Assembly: GCA_032128395.1 (NCBI GenBank)
Contig: JAQBGV010000229.1
Location: 1-23,802, forward strand
Direction: 5' to 3'
DNA: 23,802 nucleotides
Source of the DNA: JAQBGV01 sp032128395
Lineage (GTDB): Bacteria; Planctomycetota; UBA8108; UBA1146
Within the stretch, counting starts at the first letter, position 1. Each line of letters opens with the position of its first letter. The notes under the pieces are model-generated. The model searched no databases and had not been told where the DNA came from. It saw nothing but the letters and a program-made list of their open reading frames with translations. The position numbers and the translations under genes are program-made. Positions 6,816 through 15,066 of this stretch are shown one piece after another.

Positions 6816-7790
6816 TCACCCGGCCCGATCGGCCGGTTCGGGGTCGGCAGCCGACCCCTTCGCCCCTTCCCCCCGGCGGCTCACGAAGTAGAGCGAGATG
6901 TCGATCGCCAGGAGCACCGAGAGGAAGATCAACCCGTTGCGGGGCGCGACCGTCATCAGCGACTCCCCCTCCGCGAGGAAGATCAGGAGCGCCACCAGAA
7001 ACACGTTCAGCATCGACCAGTGGCGCACCTTGTCACGGCCGGACACCCACCCGGGAGGTTCGCGGTCGCGGCGGGCCGAGGCCCAAGCGACCCACGTCGC
7101 GACCAGCTCGAAGGCCGGTGCGAAGATCAGCCCCCCCGCGAGGACCACCGCCGCAACGGGAGCTCCCTGGGAGAAGAGGGCACCGAGGAACGTGACGACG
7201 GTGAAGGCGGTCTTCTTGAGGAGCCAGTCCTGGATCTGGAGGAACGGCACCGCCAGGAGCCCGAGCCAGGCGAGAGTCGCCAGGAGCAGGATCGCGAAGC
7301 CGACCGGCGCCGGCATTCGGGCGCCGCGCGGCTCAGGCTCTACCCCCCACCGACGCGCGAGGAGCTCCCCACAGAACATGCTGAGGATGATCGCCGCGAG
7401 GAACGCGTAGATCCCCGGCCGGGGTGTCGCCCCGACGAAGAACTGGTCGTTCGTGAGGGCGAGGATGAAACAGACGATGAACACATCGATCATCGACCAC
7501 TTCCCGAGCGCTTCCACGCGGAGCAGCCACCGGCGGTCCGACCCCGTGGGCCTCTCGTGAAAGGTCAGATGGAGGAGCACCGCGAGCTTGGCGAAGGGGA
7601 ACACGATCGAGAACGCCACCACGACCACCGCGAGGACGTAGAGGTCGACATCCCACAGGAGGGTCACGGAGCGCAACAAGGTGTAGGTGTCGGTCCCCTG
7701 CAGGGCGACGGAGACATCGACGAAGGGGAGGAACAGCGCAGCGGCGTTGAGGGAGAACGACAGCAGCAGGAAACGGCGGATCGTGACCAC
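6816..7790 (-). CDS. PqiA/LetA-like integral membrane protein
   Basis: The 324-residue protein consists of two homologous PqiA (PF04403) membrane modules. Each has the diagnostic Trp-Ser-Met motif after a loop: GKWSMIDVFIVCFILAL near residue 97 and RHWSMLNVFLVALLIF near residue 254. About eight hydrophobic segments are visible. Unlike enterobacterial PqiA and LetA, there are no zinc-ribbon cysteine clusters and the protein is shorter. PqiA/LetA proteins pair with MCE-domain proteins (PqiB, LetB) that move lipids between membranes, but no MCE gene is in this window, so its partner is unknown. The GTG start at 7790 lies 6 nt after the DUF2164 stop, so the two are probably co-transcribed. The first residues form a hydrophobic anchor (TIRRFLLLSFSLNAAALFLPF). 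Confidence 0.88.
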   Translation of the reverse strand: MVTIRRFLLLSFSLNAAALFLPFVDVSVALQGTDTYTLLRSVTLLWDVDLYVLAVVVVAFSIVFPFAKLAVLLHLTFHERPTGSDRRWLLRVEALGKWSMIDVFIVCFILALTNDQFFVGATPRPGIYAFLAAIILSMFCGELLARRWGVEPEPRGARMPAPVGFAILLLATLAWLGLLAVPFLQIQDWLLKKTAFTVVTFLGALFSQGAPVAAVVLAGGLIFAPAFELVATWVAWASARRDREPPGWVSGRDKVRHWSMLNVFLVALLIFLAEGESLMTVAPRNGLIFLSVLLAIDISLYFVSRRGEGAKGSAADPEPADRAG

Positions 7791-7796
7791 GGGCAG

Positions 7797-8036
7797 CTAC
7801 TCGTCGGTCCGGCCGAGGAGAAACTCATCCTCGAGATCATCGAGGCGGCCTTGGATGAACTTCCGCGCGTCCTGGATCGCTTCGTTGTAGAGCGGTGGAC
7901 CGAGACGCTCGACGAAGAATTCGAGCAACATCCCCGCCTTCAGCTCTCCGATCTCCTCGCCGTGATGGTCGAGGAAGTGCGCTCTGAGCTCCGCGAGAAG
8001 GGCGGTTCGACGTTCGCCGGAGAGCCGGATCCGCAC
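7797..8036 (-). CDS. DUF2164 family small protein
   Basis: The 79-residue product matches the DUF2164 pattern: an initial basic strand (VRIRLSGERR), an Ala/Leu helix, EEIGELKAGMLLEFFVERLGPPLYNEAIQDARKF and an acidic C-terminal helix. Function is not known. I chose the GTG at 8036 because GGGAGGA lies 5-6 nt upstream and the length then equals the usual family size of about 80; an ATG at 8081 would add a 15-residue Ala/Arg-rich extension. It precedes the PqiA-like gene by 6 nt. Confidence 0.85.
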   Translation of the reverse strand: MRIRLSGERRTALLAELRAHFLDHHGEEIGELKAGMLLEFFVERLGPPLYNEAIQDARKFIQGRLDDLEDEFLLGRTDE

Positions 8037-8133
8037 CCGATTCCTCCCGTCCGATCCCCGGGCCGCGGCGGCGGGCCCCATCGCGGTGCAGATCCTACCG
8101 GCTCGGTCGGCGAGGGGGGGGGCGTTCTGGTGA

Positions 8134-8736
8134 TCAGGAGCTTCGGGGCCGCTGCATTCGCGGGAGGAGCCTCCCCGTTCGCCCCATGTACTCCCGGTAC
8201 TCGTCCCCGAGGACCTCCACCATCATCCGCTCCTCCCGCGGTGTGCGAATGAAGTAGAGCGGCGCGAAGGTGACGAGAGCTGAGGGTCCCGCGATCCAGT
8301 TCTCGAGCATCAGCCCCTGCGCGAGGGACCAGAGCCAGATCGACGTGTACATCGGATGGCGCACCGATCGGTAGACACCGCTGTCGATCAACCGGTGTTC
8401 CTTCCGGATCTCCAAGGTGACCGACCAGAACAGACCCAGATCGGCGTGGGAGCGCCAGAAAAGAACGAGCGAGAAGACCATCACCGCGAACCCGCACCAG
8501 GGGACGAACGGCGGAAAGGTCACATCGGCCACCGCGAGCTGGGCAGAGAAGAGGTAGAGGAGCGGAAGGATCATCATGCCGATGGAGACGACCGCGAGCA
8601 GGCTCAGCTCCCGACCGTCCAGCCGTTTCTCCGCCGTCTCGACGTTCCGCGTCCGAGACTGGTACACGTGCCGGATCCCGGTGAAGACGACGAAGCCGAC
8701 GAGGAAGGCGATGTGATTCGGTTGGTCGAGTTTCAT
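8134..8736 (-). CDS. Isoprenylcysteine carboxyl methyltransferase-like membrane protein
   Basis: The 200-residue integral membrane protein has four to five hydrophobic segments and the C-terminal signature of the ICMT/phospholipid methyltransferase group: GVYRSVRHPMYTS, then an EER-GDEYREYM-GRLLP tail that forms the SAM-binding end. Bacterial members methylate small acceptors or lipids, and the substrate here is unknown. The ATG at 8736 is the first start fitting a membrane N-terminus (MKLDQPNHIAFLVGFVVF). No clear Shine-Dalgarno sequence precedes it, so a leaderless or poorly translated message is possible. The 97-bp gap to the DUF2164 gene leaves operon membership uncertain. Confidence 0.85.
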   Translation of the reverse strand: MKLDQPNHIAFLVGFVVFTGIRHVYQSRTRNVETAEKRLDGRELSLLAVVSIGMMILPLLYLFSAQLAVADVTFPPFVPWCGFAVMVFSLVLFWRSHADLGLFWSVTLEIRKEHRLIDSGVYRSVRHPMYTSIWLWSLAQGLMLENWIAGPSALVTFAPLYFIRTPREERMMVEVLGDEYREYMGRTGRLLPRMQRPRSS

Positions 8737-8824
8737 GCAGTCACTGTGCGGGATCTCGTGAGCCCGGTCGAGGGCTCCAGAGCCAGAGGGACGGTCCCGA
8801 CGGCGCCTGCACTGAGGTAGGCGT

Positions 8825-11800
8825 TCAATCCCGCCGCGTATTCCAGGTCTGGCGATACTCCTCGCGATCCGGCTCGCGATCTCCCTCCGCCGGCGGATAC
8901 GCACTCATCCCACCGAACGGCAGCGGCTCCACCGACTCCGGCGTCGCGGTCAGCGGATCGCGGTCCTTGCAATAGCCGTGCGTGTCGAGGAGATAGGTGC
9001 GTTGCCACCCCTCCGCGAGTTCGGGGAGGACCGTCGCGTCGTAGCGGAGGATCAACTCGTCGCCGCCGCCGATGAGCGCGAACTCGTCGTCCACCGTGTC
9101 GATCAACCCCCCCACCTCGCCGTAGCGCGTGAGCAACCCACCCATCGGGCGATAGTCGAGGGTGGAGTCCCGCTCGTCGTAGTGGTAGGTCGCGGGGAGC
9201 GCGTCGTCGTCCGAGTACTCCTTCGGATAGCCCCCGAACCGGAGCACGGCGCTCTTGCGCGGCAGGGACACCGCCGCCCCCAGCTCGGTCGCCGGTGCGA
9301 GGAAGATCCGGTCCCAGTACAGCTCCAGGTTGGTGTCGATGCGGAAGCGCGTCGCGCCAGCGCTGATCGCGTCACTCACGTCGAGGACCATAGTCTTCGG
9401 CATCCCCGCCGGGTAGCCGATCTCCGCCCCGAGGAGTTGCCAGTCGTCATCGCCCCGGTCCCACTGAAACGTCGGCGCTTCGAGGCGGCTCCCTTTCTGC
9501 CACGCCGCGAAGTTGATCCGCGAGTAGGGATATTCGACCCAGCCATCGAGGAAGAGGAAGACCCGTGCATCGTCCGCCTCTGGCGGATCGAAGGTCAGCG
9601 TCCACCGCTGCGCCGCCGCGTACCCGACCAGATCGGGGTCGAGGGCGCGGGGGCCGGCATACTGCCGATCGACCTCGAGCAACCGGGTCCGATCGACCGC
9701 GCCGTCGGCATCGCGGACCACGGTAGGGAATCGTCGATCCTGCGTGCGCACGAGGAGCGGCGCACCGCTCGGAGCGACCCCCGCCACCGGGAAGTACTCG
9801 TGCGGATAGACCTCGGTCCCCGGGGGGTGATCGACGGCGAGGAGGGTGAGGCGATCGACGTACGCCGCCTCTTGCATCGGTTCCATCACCGAGAGACGCA
9901 GCTCGCCGCAAAGGGGTGCGAGCGCGCCGGGTTCGATCCGGACCACTTCGGTCGGCTCGGGAGGTGCAAATTCATCCGGTCCGGTCCAGAAGCCGAGCCC
10001 CCCGCCCCCCATGAAGTCGGTGATGAAGCGGTACTCGCTCCCGTCCCAGGTGAACAGCACGGGGCAGCTCGACGATTTTCGCTGCACCTCTTCGATGATG
10101 TGACAGCGATCGAGAGGGACTTCGAGTTGCGACTGCGTCACTCCGTCCGGCCAGGCGAGGTAGGCCCAATCTGCGGTGTCGCGCGCTCCGATTCCCAGCA
10201 CGAGGGGTGCGATTCCCTGGGCGCGGTGGCCGATCGCGCCTTCGAAGGTGCGGGCGACGCTGAGATCCCCTGCCCGAATTTCGACCCGCGTTCCGTACCC
10301 CAGAAGGTTGGTGTGGCGATCGGAGTCGCGCGCCCCGCCGAGGTAGAGCCGTACCGCGTGGTTCGGGGGCGAGGAAGCGCGCGGATCGGTGGCGTTCCGC
10401 ACCAGCACGGGCACGCCACCTTGCGAGATCGCGATCACGTCCGGATCGAGGTCGTCATCGATGTCTCCGGTGATCAGGACGACCGCGGCGGTGTCGATCA
10501 CCGCGACCTGCTCGAAGTGTGCCGCCCCGTCGTTCCGGAGCACCCGGATCGCGAGCGGACCCAGCGCCCCCCCAGACTCGACCGAGAGGAGCAGATCGAG
10601 GTGTCCGTCGAGGTCGAAGTCGGCGAGGGCCATGGCGCGGCACTTCCCGATGAACTCGGTGGGCGGTTCGAGTGCCCCGAAGAACCGTTCCGTCCCCGGC
10701 GCGAGGAGTGTGAAGCCGGTTCCTTCGCTTGCCCCCGGAGTCACGAGCAGGAAGTCGTCGCGGGTATCGCCATCGAGGTCGGCGGCCGCCGCCATGAACG
10801 GCCCGTCCGCGGCGGTTCTCGGGAACATCCCCTCCGGATCGAAGACGAAGCGCCACTGCGGCGCGTTCTCGATCCCGCGGAGATACGGGGGGCCCTCCGG
10901 TCCGGAGAATGCGAGGTCCGCATCGGAATCGCCGTCGATGTCGCGGGCGAAGACGATCTCGAGCGCGCGCGCGGATGCCCCCTCCGGCCACGGCAGCGCG
11001 GGCTCACCGGACTCGCGCAACGATCGCCCCTCGTTCAGCGCGATCCGCGGCGGGCCGTCCGCCAGGATGATGAGCAGGTCGAGGTCACCTTCGAGGTCGA
11101 GATCGAGGAGCCGCAATTCGAGGATCGCCTGCGCTCCAGCGACAGTGAACGACTGCCGCTCCGCCAGTACCGGCACGGGCACCCCCGTCGCGCCGTAGAC
11201 GGTGATCTTCGCACCGGTCGCGGTGACGAGGTCGGGGACTCCATCTTCATCGATGTCCCCCACCGCGAAGGTGCTCGCCGCGAGGAGCTCGGGCGGCGCC
11301 GCGTGGCGCTGCGGTTCCGGGCCTTCGAACGACCAGATCGCCCCACGCGGTCCCGCGACCCACAGTTCGGGTTGGCAATCCAGGTCGAGGTCGACGAGAG
11401 CGGCGGCGGGCGGGGGGGAGAGGTCGCGAGTCTCGGGTGTGAGCGGCAGCGGAGGGGCGAACCGGATCGAGAGCGGCGCATCGAACGCGCGCAGCGGGAA
11501 ATCCCAATCGCGCATCGCGAGGCTCAAGTCGCCCTGCTCCGTGTACTTCGTCGAGTGCGCATGACCTCGCCCCGAGTCCTTGAGCGCGATGAACTGCGCG
11601 AGTGCGCGGTCGGCGTCCTCGGTGCGACCCGTGCGGCGATAGAGGAGCTGCAGGTTGTGCCACGCCCCGAGAATGGTCGGATCGAGCCGCACCACGATCT
11701 CGAAGTAGGGGAGTGCCTGATCGTGCTCGGCGAGGTGCGTGAGGCTGATCGCGACCTGGTAGTTCGCGTCCGCGCTCCCGGGGGCGAGTTCGGCCGCGCG

Positions 11801-12172
11801 GCGGAACTCGGCGAGCGCCTTCTCCTCGTCTCCGACGAACCGATGGATCACTCCGAGGCAGTACGCGATGCGGGCAGCGTCCCCGCCCAGTTCACGCGCG
11901 GCGAGCAGAGTGTCGAGCGCCCGGCCCACCCCGGTCTCCGCCTGATTCAGCTGGGCCACCCCCAAGTTGAAACGCGGGACGAACTCTTCGGGCATCGCAT
12001 CGACCACCGCCTGGAGCACTACTTCGGCGTCGGTGAACTTGTGCTGTTCGATCAGCGCGACCCCGCGGTGATGCTGTTCGACGAGGGACTCGCGGCTCGG
12101 AGAGGAGAAGACGACCCATCCCACGACCGCGAGCGCGACCAGAAGGACGACGAGCAGCGGTCGGGTCGGCAT
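8825..12172 (-). CDS. Membrane-anchored TPR / FG-GAP / ASPIC-UnbV (CRTAC-type) protein
   Basis: This 1115-residue protein starts with an uncleaved-looking signal anchor (RPLLVVLLVALAVVGWVVF). TPR helices follow (about residues 30-200). At least seven FG-GAP/VCBS propeller repeats (about 235-600) carry Ca2+-type loops such as DIDEDGVPDL, DIDGDSDADL, DLDGDTRDDF and DFDLDGHLDL. An ASPIC/UnbV region (about 605-690, LLGYGTRVEIRAGD and YLAWPDGVTQ) comes next. The long C-terminal part (CPVLFTWDGSEYRFITDFMGG, later NLELYWDRIFLAP) recurs in CRTAC-family proteins. The ATG at 12172 has GAGGGAG 8 nt upstream; the open frame running back to 12475 only shadows ettA. It starts 13 nt after the ettA stop. An extracytoplasmic scaffold or binding role is inference. 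Confidence 0.92.
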   Translation of the reverse strand: MPTRPLLVVLLVALAVVGWVVFSSPSRESLVEQHHRGVALIEQHKFTDAEVVLQAVVDAMPEEFVPRFNLGVAQLNQAETGVGRALDTLLAARELGGDAARIAYCLGVIHRFVGDEEKALAEFRRAAELAPGSADANYQVAISLTHLAEHDQALPYFEIVVRLDPTILGAWHNLQLLYRRTGRTEDADRALAQFIALKDSGRGHAHSTKYTEQGDLSLAMRDWDFPLRAFDAPLSIRFAPPLPLTPETRDLSPPPAAALVDLDLDCQPELWVAGPRGAIWSFEGPEPQRHAAPPELLAASTFAVGDIDEDGVPDLVTATGAKITVYGATGVPVPVLAERQSFTVAGAQAILELRLLDLDLEGDLDLLIILADGPPRIALNEGRSLRESGEPALPWPEGASARALEIVFARDIDGDSDADLAFSGPEGPPYLRGIENAPQWRFVFDPEGMFPRTAADGPFMAAAADLDGDTRDDFLLVTPGASEGTGFTLLAPGTERFFGALEPPTEFIGKCRAMALADFDLDGHLDLLLSVESGGALGPLAIRVLRNDGAAHFEQVAVIDTAAVVLITGDIDDDLDPDVIAISQGGVPVLVRNATDPRASSPPNHAVRLYLGGARDSDRHTNLLGYGTRVEIRAGDLSVARTFEGAIGHRAQGIAPLVLGIGARDTADWAYLAWPDGVTQSQLEVPLDRCHIIEEVQRKSSSCPVLFTWDGSEYRFITDFMGGGGLGFWTGPDEFAPPEPTEVVRIEPGALAPLCGELRLSVMEPMQEAAYVDRLTLLAVDHPPGTEVYPHEYFPVAGVAPSGAPLLVRTQDRRFPTVVRDADGAVDRTRLLEVDRQYAGPRALDPDLVGYAAAQRWTLTFDPPEADDARVFLFLDGWVEYPYSRINFAAWQKGSRLEAPTFQWDRGDDDWQLLGAEIGYPAGMPKTMVLDVSDAISAGATRFRIDTNLELYWDRIFLAPATELGAAVSLPRKSAVLRFGGYPKEYSDDDALPATYHYDERDSTLDYRPMGGLLTRYGEVGGLIDTVDDEFALIGGGDELILRYDATVLPELAEGWQRTYLLDTHGYCKDRDPLTATPESVEPLPFGGMSAYPPAEGDREPDREEYRQTWNTRRD

Positions 12173-12185
12173 CGATCGATCTCCC

Positions 12186-13871
12186 TCACCGGAAGCGGCG
12201 GTGCGTCCCCTTTTTCTCCTCGGCGGACTCGCCGCGCTCGACCCGCTCTTCCCGGATCCGGTCGGCGTATGCCTGGTACGACCCCTCGAAGAAACGAGCG
12301 TGCCCCTCGCTGTCGAAAGCGAGGATGTGGGTGGCGACACGGTCGAGGAAGTAGCGGTCGTGGCTGACGACCACCGCGCTGCCGGGAAACGCCGCAAGGG
12401 CATCCTCGAGGAGGCGCAAGGTCGGGATGTCGAGGTCGTTGGTCGGCTCGTCGAGCAGCACGACGTTGCCACCACGGCGGAGCATCTTCGCCATCTGGAC
12501 GCGGTTCCGCTGACCGCCGGAGAGGTCTCCGACCCTCTTCTCCTGGTCCTCGCCGGTGAATCCGAACCTGGCGACGTAGGCGCGCGAGTTGACCTCGAGC
12601 TTCCCGACCTTGAAGGTGTCGTAGCCCTCGGAGATCTCCTCGTAGACGGTGTTCAGCGGTGCGAGGTCCTGGCGGCTCTGATCGGCGTAGATCACGCTGA
12701 CGGACGGCCCGAGCTCGACCGTGCCGGAATCCGCGGTCTCGAGTCCGACGATCATCTTGAGCAGTGTCGTCTTCCCGGCGCCGTTCGGACCGATCACCCC
12801 GATGATCCCACCGGGGGGGACGATGAATCCCAGGTCGTCGATCACGGTGCGGTCGCCGTACTTCTTGCTGACGCCCCGCACCTCGAGCACGCGATCCCCG
12901 AGGCGGGTCGTGCACGGGATCGAGAGGGCGGGCAGGTCGGAGGTCTTCTCGTAGCTCTCCTCTTGCAGCTTGTGGAATGCGGTGACCCGCGCCTTCGACT
13001 TGCTCTGTCGCGCCCGTGGCGACTGCCGGATCCACTCGAGCTCGTTGGCGATCGTCTTCCGCCGGGACGATTCCTGGCGCGCCTCGGACTCCTGCAGCTT
13101 CACCTTCTGCTCGAGGTAGCCCGAGTAGTTCCCCTCGAAGGGGATTCCGCGCCCGCGATCGACCTCGAGCATCCAGCCGACGACGTTGTCGAGGAAGTAG
13201 CGGTCGTGGGTGATGAGCAGCACGGTGCCGGTGTAGTCGGCGAGGTGCCGCTCGAGCCAGGCGGTGGTGTCGGCGTCGAGGTGGTTGGTCGGCTCGTCCA
13301 TCAGCAGAATGTCGGGGTGCGCGAGGAGAGTGCGACAGATCGCGACGCGGCGCTTCTCCCCCCCCGAGAGGGTCTTGACCGCGGAGTCCCCCGGCGGGCA
13401 ACCGAGCGCGTGCATCGCCTGCTCGATGTGCCGGTCGAGCTCCCACCCTTCGACCGCCTCGATCGTCTCCTGCAGGGCGCCCATCCGGTCGTAGGCCTTC
13501 TGCATGGCGTCGTCGTCGAGATCACCGCCGAGCGACTCGGTGACGGCGTTGTACTCGTCGATCAACCCGCGGATCGCGGAGACGCCGTCCTCGATGTTCC
13601 CGCGGACCGTCTTCGTAGGATCGAGCTCGGGTTCCTGCTCGACGTAGCCGACGCGGGTCCCCTTCGCCAGGGTGACCTTGCCTTCGAAGCCGTCATCCGC
13701 GCCGGCGATGATCCGCAGCAGCGTCGACTTGCCGCTGCCGTTCGAGCCGATGATGCCGATCTTCGCCCCAGCGTAGAAGCCGAGGGTGATCCCGCGGAGG
13801 ACCTCCTTCTTGCCGTAGCTCCGGTGGAGGTCCTGGACATTGAAAATGATCTGCTGGGTCTCGGTGTTCAT
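12186..13871 (-). CDS. ettA: EttA, ABC-F translational throttle ATPase
   Basis: The 561-residue cytosolic protein has two ABC cassettes and no membrane segments, as in the ABC-F family; E. coli EttA is about 555 residues. Cassette one has IIGSNGSGKSTLL, LSGGEKRRVAICRTLL and LLMDEPTNHLDA. Cassette two has VIGPNGAGKTTLL, LSGGQRNRVQMAKML and VLLDEPTNDLDI. The linker contains ANELEWIRQSPRARQSKSKAR, the P-site tRNA interaction motif region that marks EttA rather than Uup or YheS. EttA binds the ribosomal E site and couples elongation to the ATP/ADP ratio. It lies 44 nt downstream of the selenoprotein gene and 13 nt upstream of the CRTAC-type gene, suggesting a shared transcript. The ATG at 13871 has only a weak GAGAG upstream. 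Confidence 0.95.
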   Translation of the reverse strand: MNTETQQIIFNVQDLHRSYGKKEVLRGITLGFYAGAKIGIIGSNGSGKSTLLRIIAGADDGFEGKVTLAKGTRVGYVEQEPELDPTKTVRGNIEDGVSAIRGLIDEYNAVTESLGGDLDDDAMQKAYDRMGALQETIEAVEGWELDRHIEQAMHALGCPPGDSAVKTLSGGEKRRVAICRTLLAHPDILLMDEPTNHLDADTTAWLERHLADYTGTVLLITHDRYFLDNVVGWMLEVDRGRGIPFEGNYSGYLEQKVKLQESEARQESSRRKTIANELEWIRQSPRARQSKSKARVTAFHKLQEESYEKTSDLPALSIPCTTRLGDRVLEVRGVSKKYGDRTVIDDLGFIVPPGGIIGVIGPNGAGKTTLLKMIVGLETADSGTVELGPSVSVIYADQSRQDLAPLNTVYEEISEGYDTFKVGKLEVNSRAYVARFGFTGEDQEKRVGDLSGGQRNRVQMAKMLRRGGNVVLLDEPTNDLDIPTLRLLEDALAAFPGSAVVVSHDRYFLDRVATHILAFDSEGHARFFEGSYQAYADRIREERVERGESAEEKKGTHRRFR

Positions 13872-13915
13872 GCTCTCGCGATCTTGGTGTTTCCAGGGCG
13901 GGAAAAAACGCGGCG

Positions 13916-14143
13916 CTACTCTTGCCGAGCCTCGATCTCCTCGAAGATCTCCGGATGTTCGGGAAAGCGCCCGAGCTTCTTCTTCGAGAAGACTAGCTCG
14001 CCGTCCGCGACGACCTCGAAGACGCCGCCCCCCGATGGGATCATCTCGGCCTTGATCCCGTACTTGGACTTCAGATCAGCCGCCAGACTGGCGGCCTGGG
14101 GTTGGTAGTTTCACTGCACGCAGTATTCGATCGAGACTTTCAT
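13916..14143 (-). CDS. selW: SelW-like selenoprotein (Rdx family) with in-frame UGA
   Basis: The 75-residue Rdx/SelWTH protein is read through one in-frame TGA. ATG at 14143 follows a strong AAAGGAG at 5-nt spacing. Translation gives MKVSIEYCVQ, then TGA at codon 11 (14111-14113), then NYQPQAASLAADLKSKYGIK, ending with GGGVFEVVADGELVFSKKK and GRFPEHPEIFEEIE before TAG. TGA occupies exactly the second redox position of the CxxU/CxxC motif of this thioredoxin-fold family. The rest of the family fold is intact, including the G-FEV-DG-L-SKK pattern shared with SelW. A hairpin fitting a bacterial SECIS follows. The alternative is a Cys-to-stop mutation, but the preserved downstream frame argues against it. 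The host must encode SelA/SelB/tRNA-Sec elsewhere. It probably leads the ettA transcript; function is presumed thiol/selenol redox. Confidence 0.85.
14078..14096 (-). promoter_or_regulatory. Putative bacterial SECIS hairpin of the SelW-like gene
   Basis: On the minus strand GCCGCCA (14095-14089) pairs perfectly with TGGCGGC (14085-14079), and a G-U pair at 14096/14078 extends the stem. The three-base loop GUC is flanked so that the tip reads CAGUCUG, like the AGGUCUG tip of the E. coli fdhF element. The loop begins 22 nt after the UGA, close to the 18 nt in fdhF. The hairpin lies inside the coding sequence, as bacterial SECIS elements do. Confidence 0.7.
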
Positions 14144-14187
14144 CGTGCTCCTTTCGCCCGGAGGTGCGATCAGGGGGAGGTCCGGGG

Positions 14188-14201
14188 TCGGTATGGTATC
14201 C
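14188..14201. repeat. 14-bp direct repeat, copy 1
   Basis: TCGGTATGGTATCC here recurs exactly at 15388-15401, and GGTGC follows at the same offset in both. This copy lies 45-58 nt upstream of the SelW-like start on the minus strand and about 155 nt upstream of the sigma factor on the plus strand. It could be a regulator site or part of a promoter (TATGGT or, reversed, TACCAT), but no good -35 box accompanies it. Confidence 0.4.
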
Positions 14202-14271
14202 GGGTGGTGCGCCGGCGCCATCGGATCCGGTCGACGCGGGGAGGTCTCGGGGACCCGGTGATCCTCGTCCG

Positions 14272-14300
14272 TTGCCCGCGTCGCGCGTCGGGTTTAGGAT
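14272..14300 (+). promoter_or_regulatory. Putative promoter of the ECF sigma factor gene
   Basis: TTGCCC (14272-14277) and TAGGAT (14295-14300) are 17 bp apart, with a leader of about 48 nt to the TTG start at 14355. The -10 context, GGTTTAGGATCG, closely resembles GGTTAGGATCG in front of the kinase gene. Identified by eye only. Confidence 0.45.
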
Positions 14301-14354
14301 CGATCCATCCTGTTTCCCGCCGCTCGTTCATCCTCGGTCATCAAGGGAGTTCCC

Positions 14355-14915
14355 TTGGGTCATGACGACGCAGCGGCCACCCCACCGGCGGGCGCCGACG
14401 ACTGGTTCCCGAAGCTCTACGCAGAGCTGAAGCGCATCGCCGCACAACGGATGCGGACCGAGCGCAAGAATCACACCCTTTCCGCCACCGCGCTCGTCAA
14501 CGAGGCGTACGTCAAACTTTCCCCGCGTCACTCTGGTTGGGGGAATCCCGAGGAGTTCTACGCAGCCGCATCGCGAGCGATGCGCGAGATCCTCTGCGAC
14601 CACGCTCGCGGATTCTTGACCCAAGAACGCGGCGGGGACGCGCAGCGCGTTGCGCTCGCCGAGAGCGTGATCATCTGCGATGACCCCAGAGAGGCGGTCT
14701 GGGATCTCCTCGACCTCGAGGCCGTGCTCGAAGAGCTCGCGGCGATCGACTCACAAAAGGCCCAGGCGGTCGAGCTGCGGCTCTTCGCAGGTCTCACGCA
14801 CGCGGAGGTCGCGCAGATCCAGGGACTCACGGTGCGGGCGGTCGAAGCGGACTGGTATCTGAGCCGGGACTGGCTCGCCGAGCGCTTGGGAGACCGCCGC
14901 GACGGCGATGTGTGA
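14355..14915 (+). CDS. ECF-family RNA polymerase sigma factor (PF07638 / TIGR02999 type)
   Basis: The 186-residue protein fits the planctomycete-rich ECF group. Region 2 has HTLSATALVNEAYVKL, then WGNPEEFYAAASRAMREILCDHAR, a basic GG linker, and region 4 with AVELRLFAGLTHAEVAQIQGLTVRAVEADWYLSRDWL as the helix-turn-helix that reads the -35 element. The start is TTG at 14355, with AGGGAG about 6 nt upstream; no in-frame ATG exists nearby. No anti-sigma factor gene is adjacent. Members of this group often sit beside Ser/Thr kinase genes; here a kinase with a similar upstream box lies about 2.6 kb downstream, so control by phosphorylation is a reasonable inference. It does not look like SigW/RpoE types with a membrane anti-sigma partner. 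Confidence 0.92.
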   Translation: MGHDDAAATPPAGADDWFPKLYAELKRIAAQRMRTERKNHTLSATALVNEAYVKLSPRHSGWGNPEEFYAAASRAMREILCDHARGFLTQERGGDAQRVALAESVIICDDPREAVWDLLDLEAVLEELAAIDSQKAQAVELRLFAGLTHAEVAQIQGLTVRAVEADWYLSRDWLAERLGDRRDGDV

Positions 14916-15066
14916 AGTGATGAATCTCGGGGACTCGACAGAGACTTGACGCTCAAGGAGATGAGAGCTGTGGCCACCCCCCACCCAGAGGACGCGGGTG
15001 AGCCCCGGAATCTTCCAGCAGTTTCGGCTACGTTATTGAAGCGCTACTTTAATAAAGGAGTGGACA

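Noticed and set aside
8978..12367. A 1129-codon open frame on the plus strand opposite the CRTAC-type gene
   Set aside because: Its product is Arg/Glu-rich with no domain pattern. The minus strand has clear TPR, FG-GAP and ASPIC motifs. Stop-free antisense frames are expected at this GC content.
12052..13446. Long second minus-strand frame overlapping ettA
   Set aside because: The frame of ettA carries all ABC motifs; this one is Arg/Pro-rich shadow sequence.
14111..14113. Reading the TGA in the SelW-like gene as a pseudogene stop
   Set aside because: The ribosome binding site, the frame after TGA, the family C-terminus and a SECIS-like hairpin are all intact. A decayed gene would be expected to have further damage.
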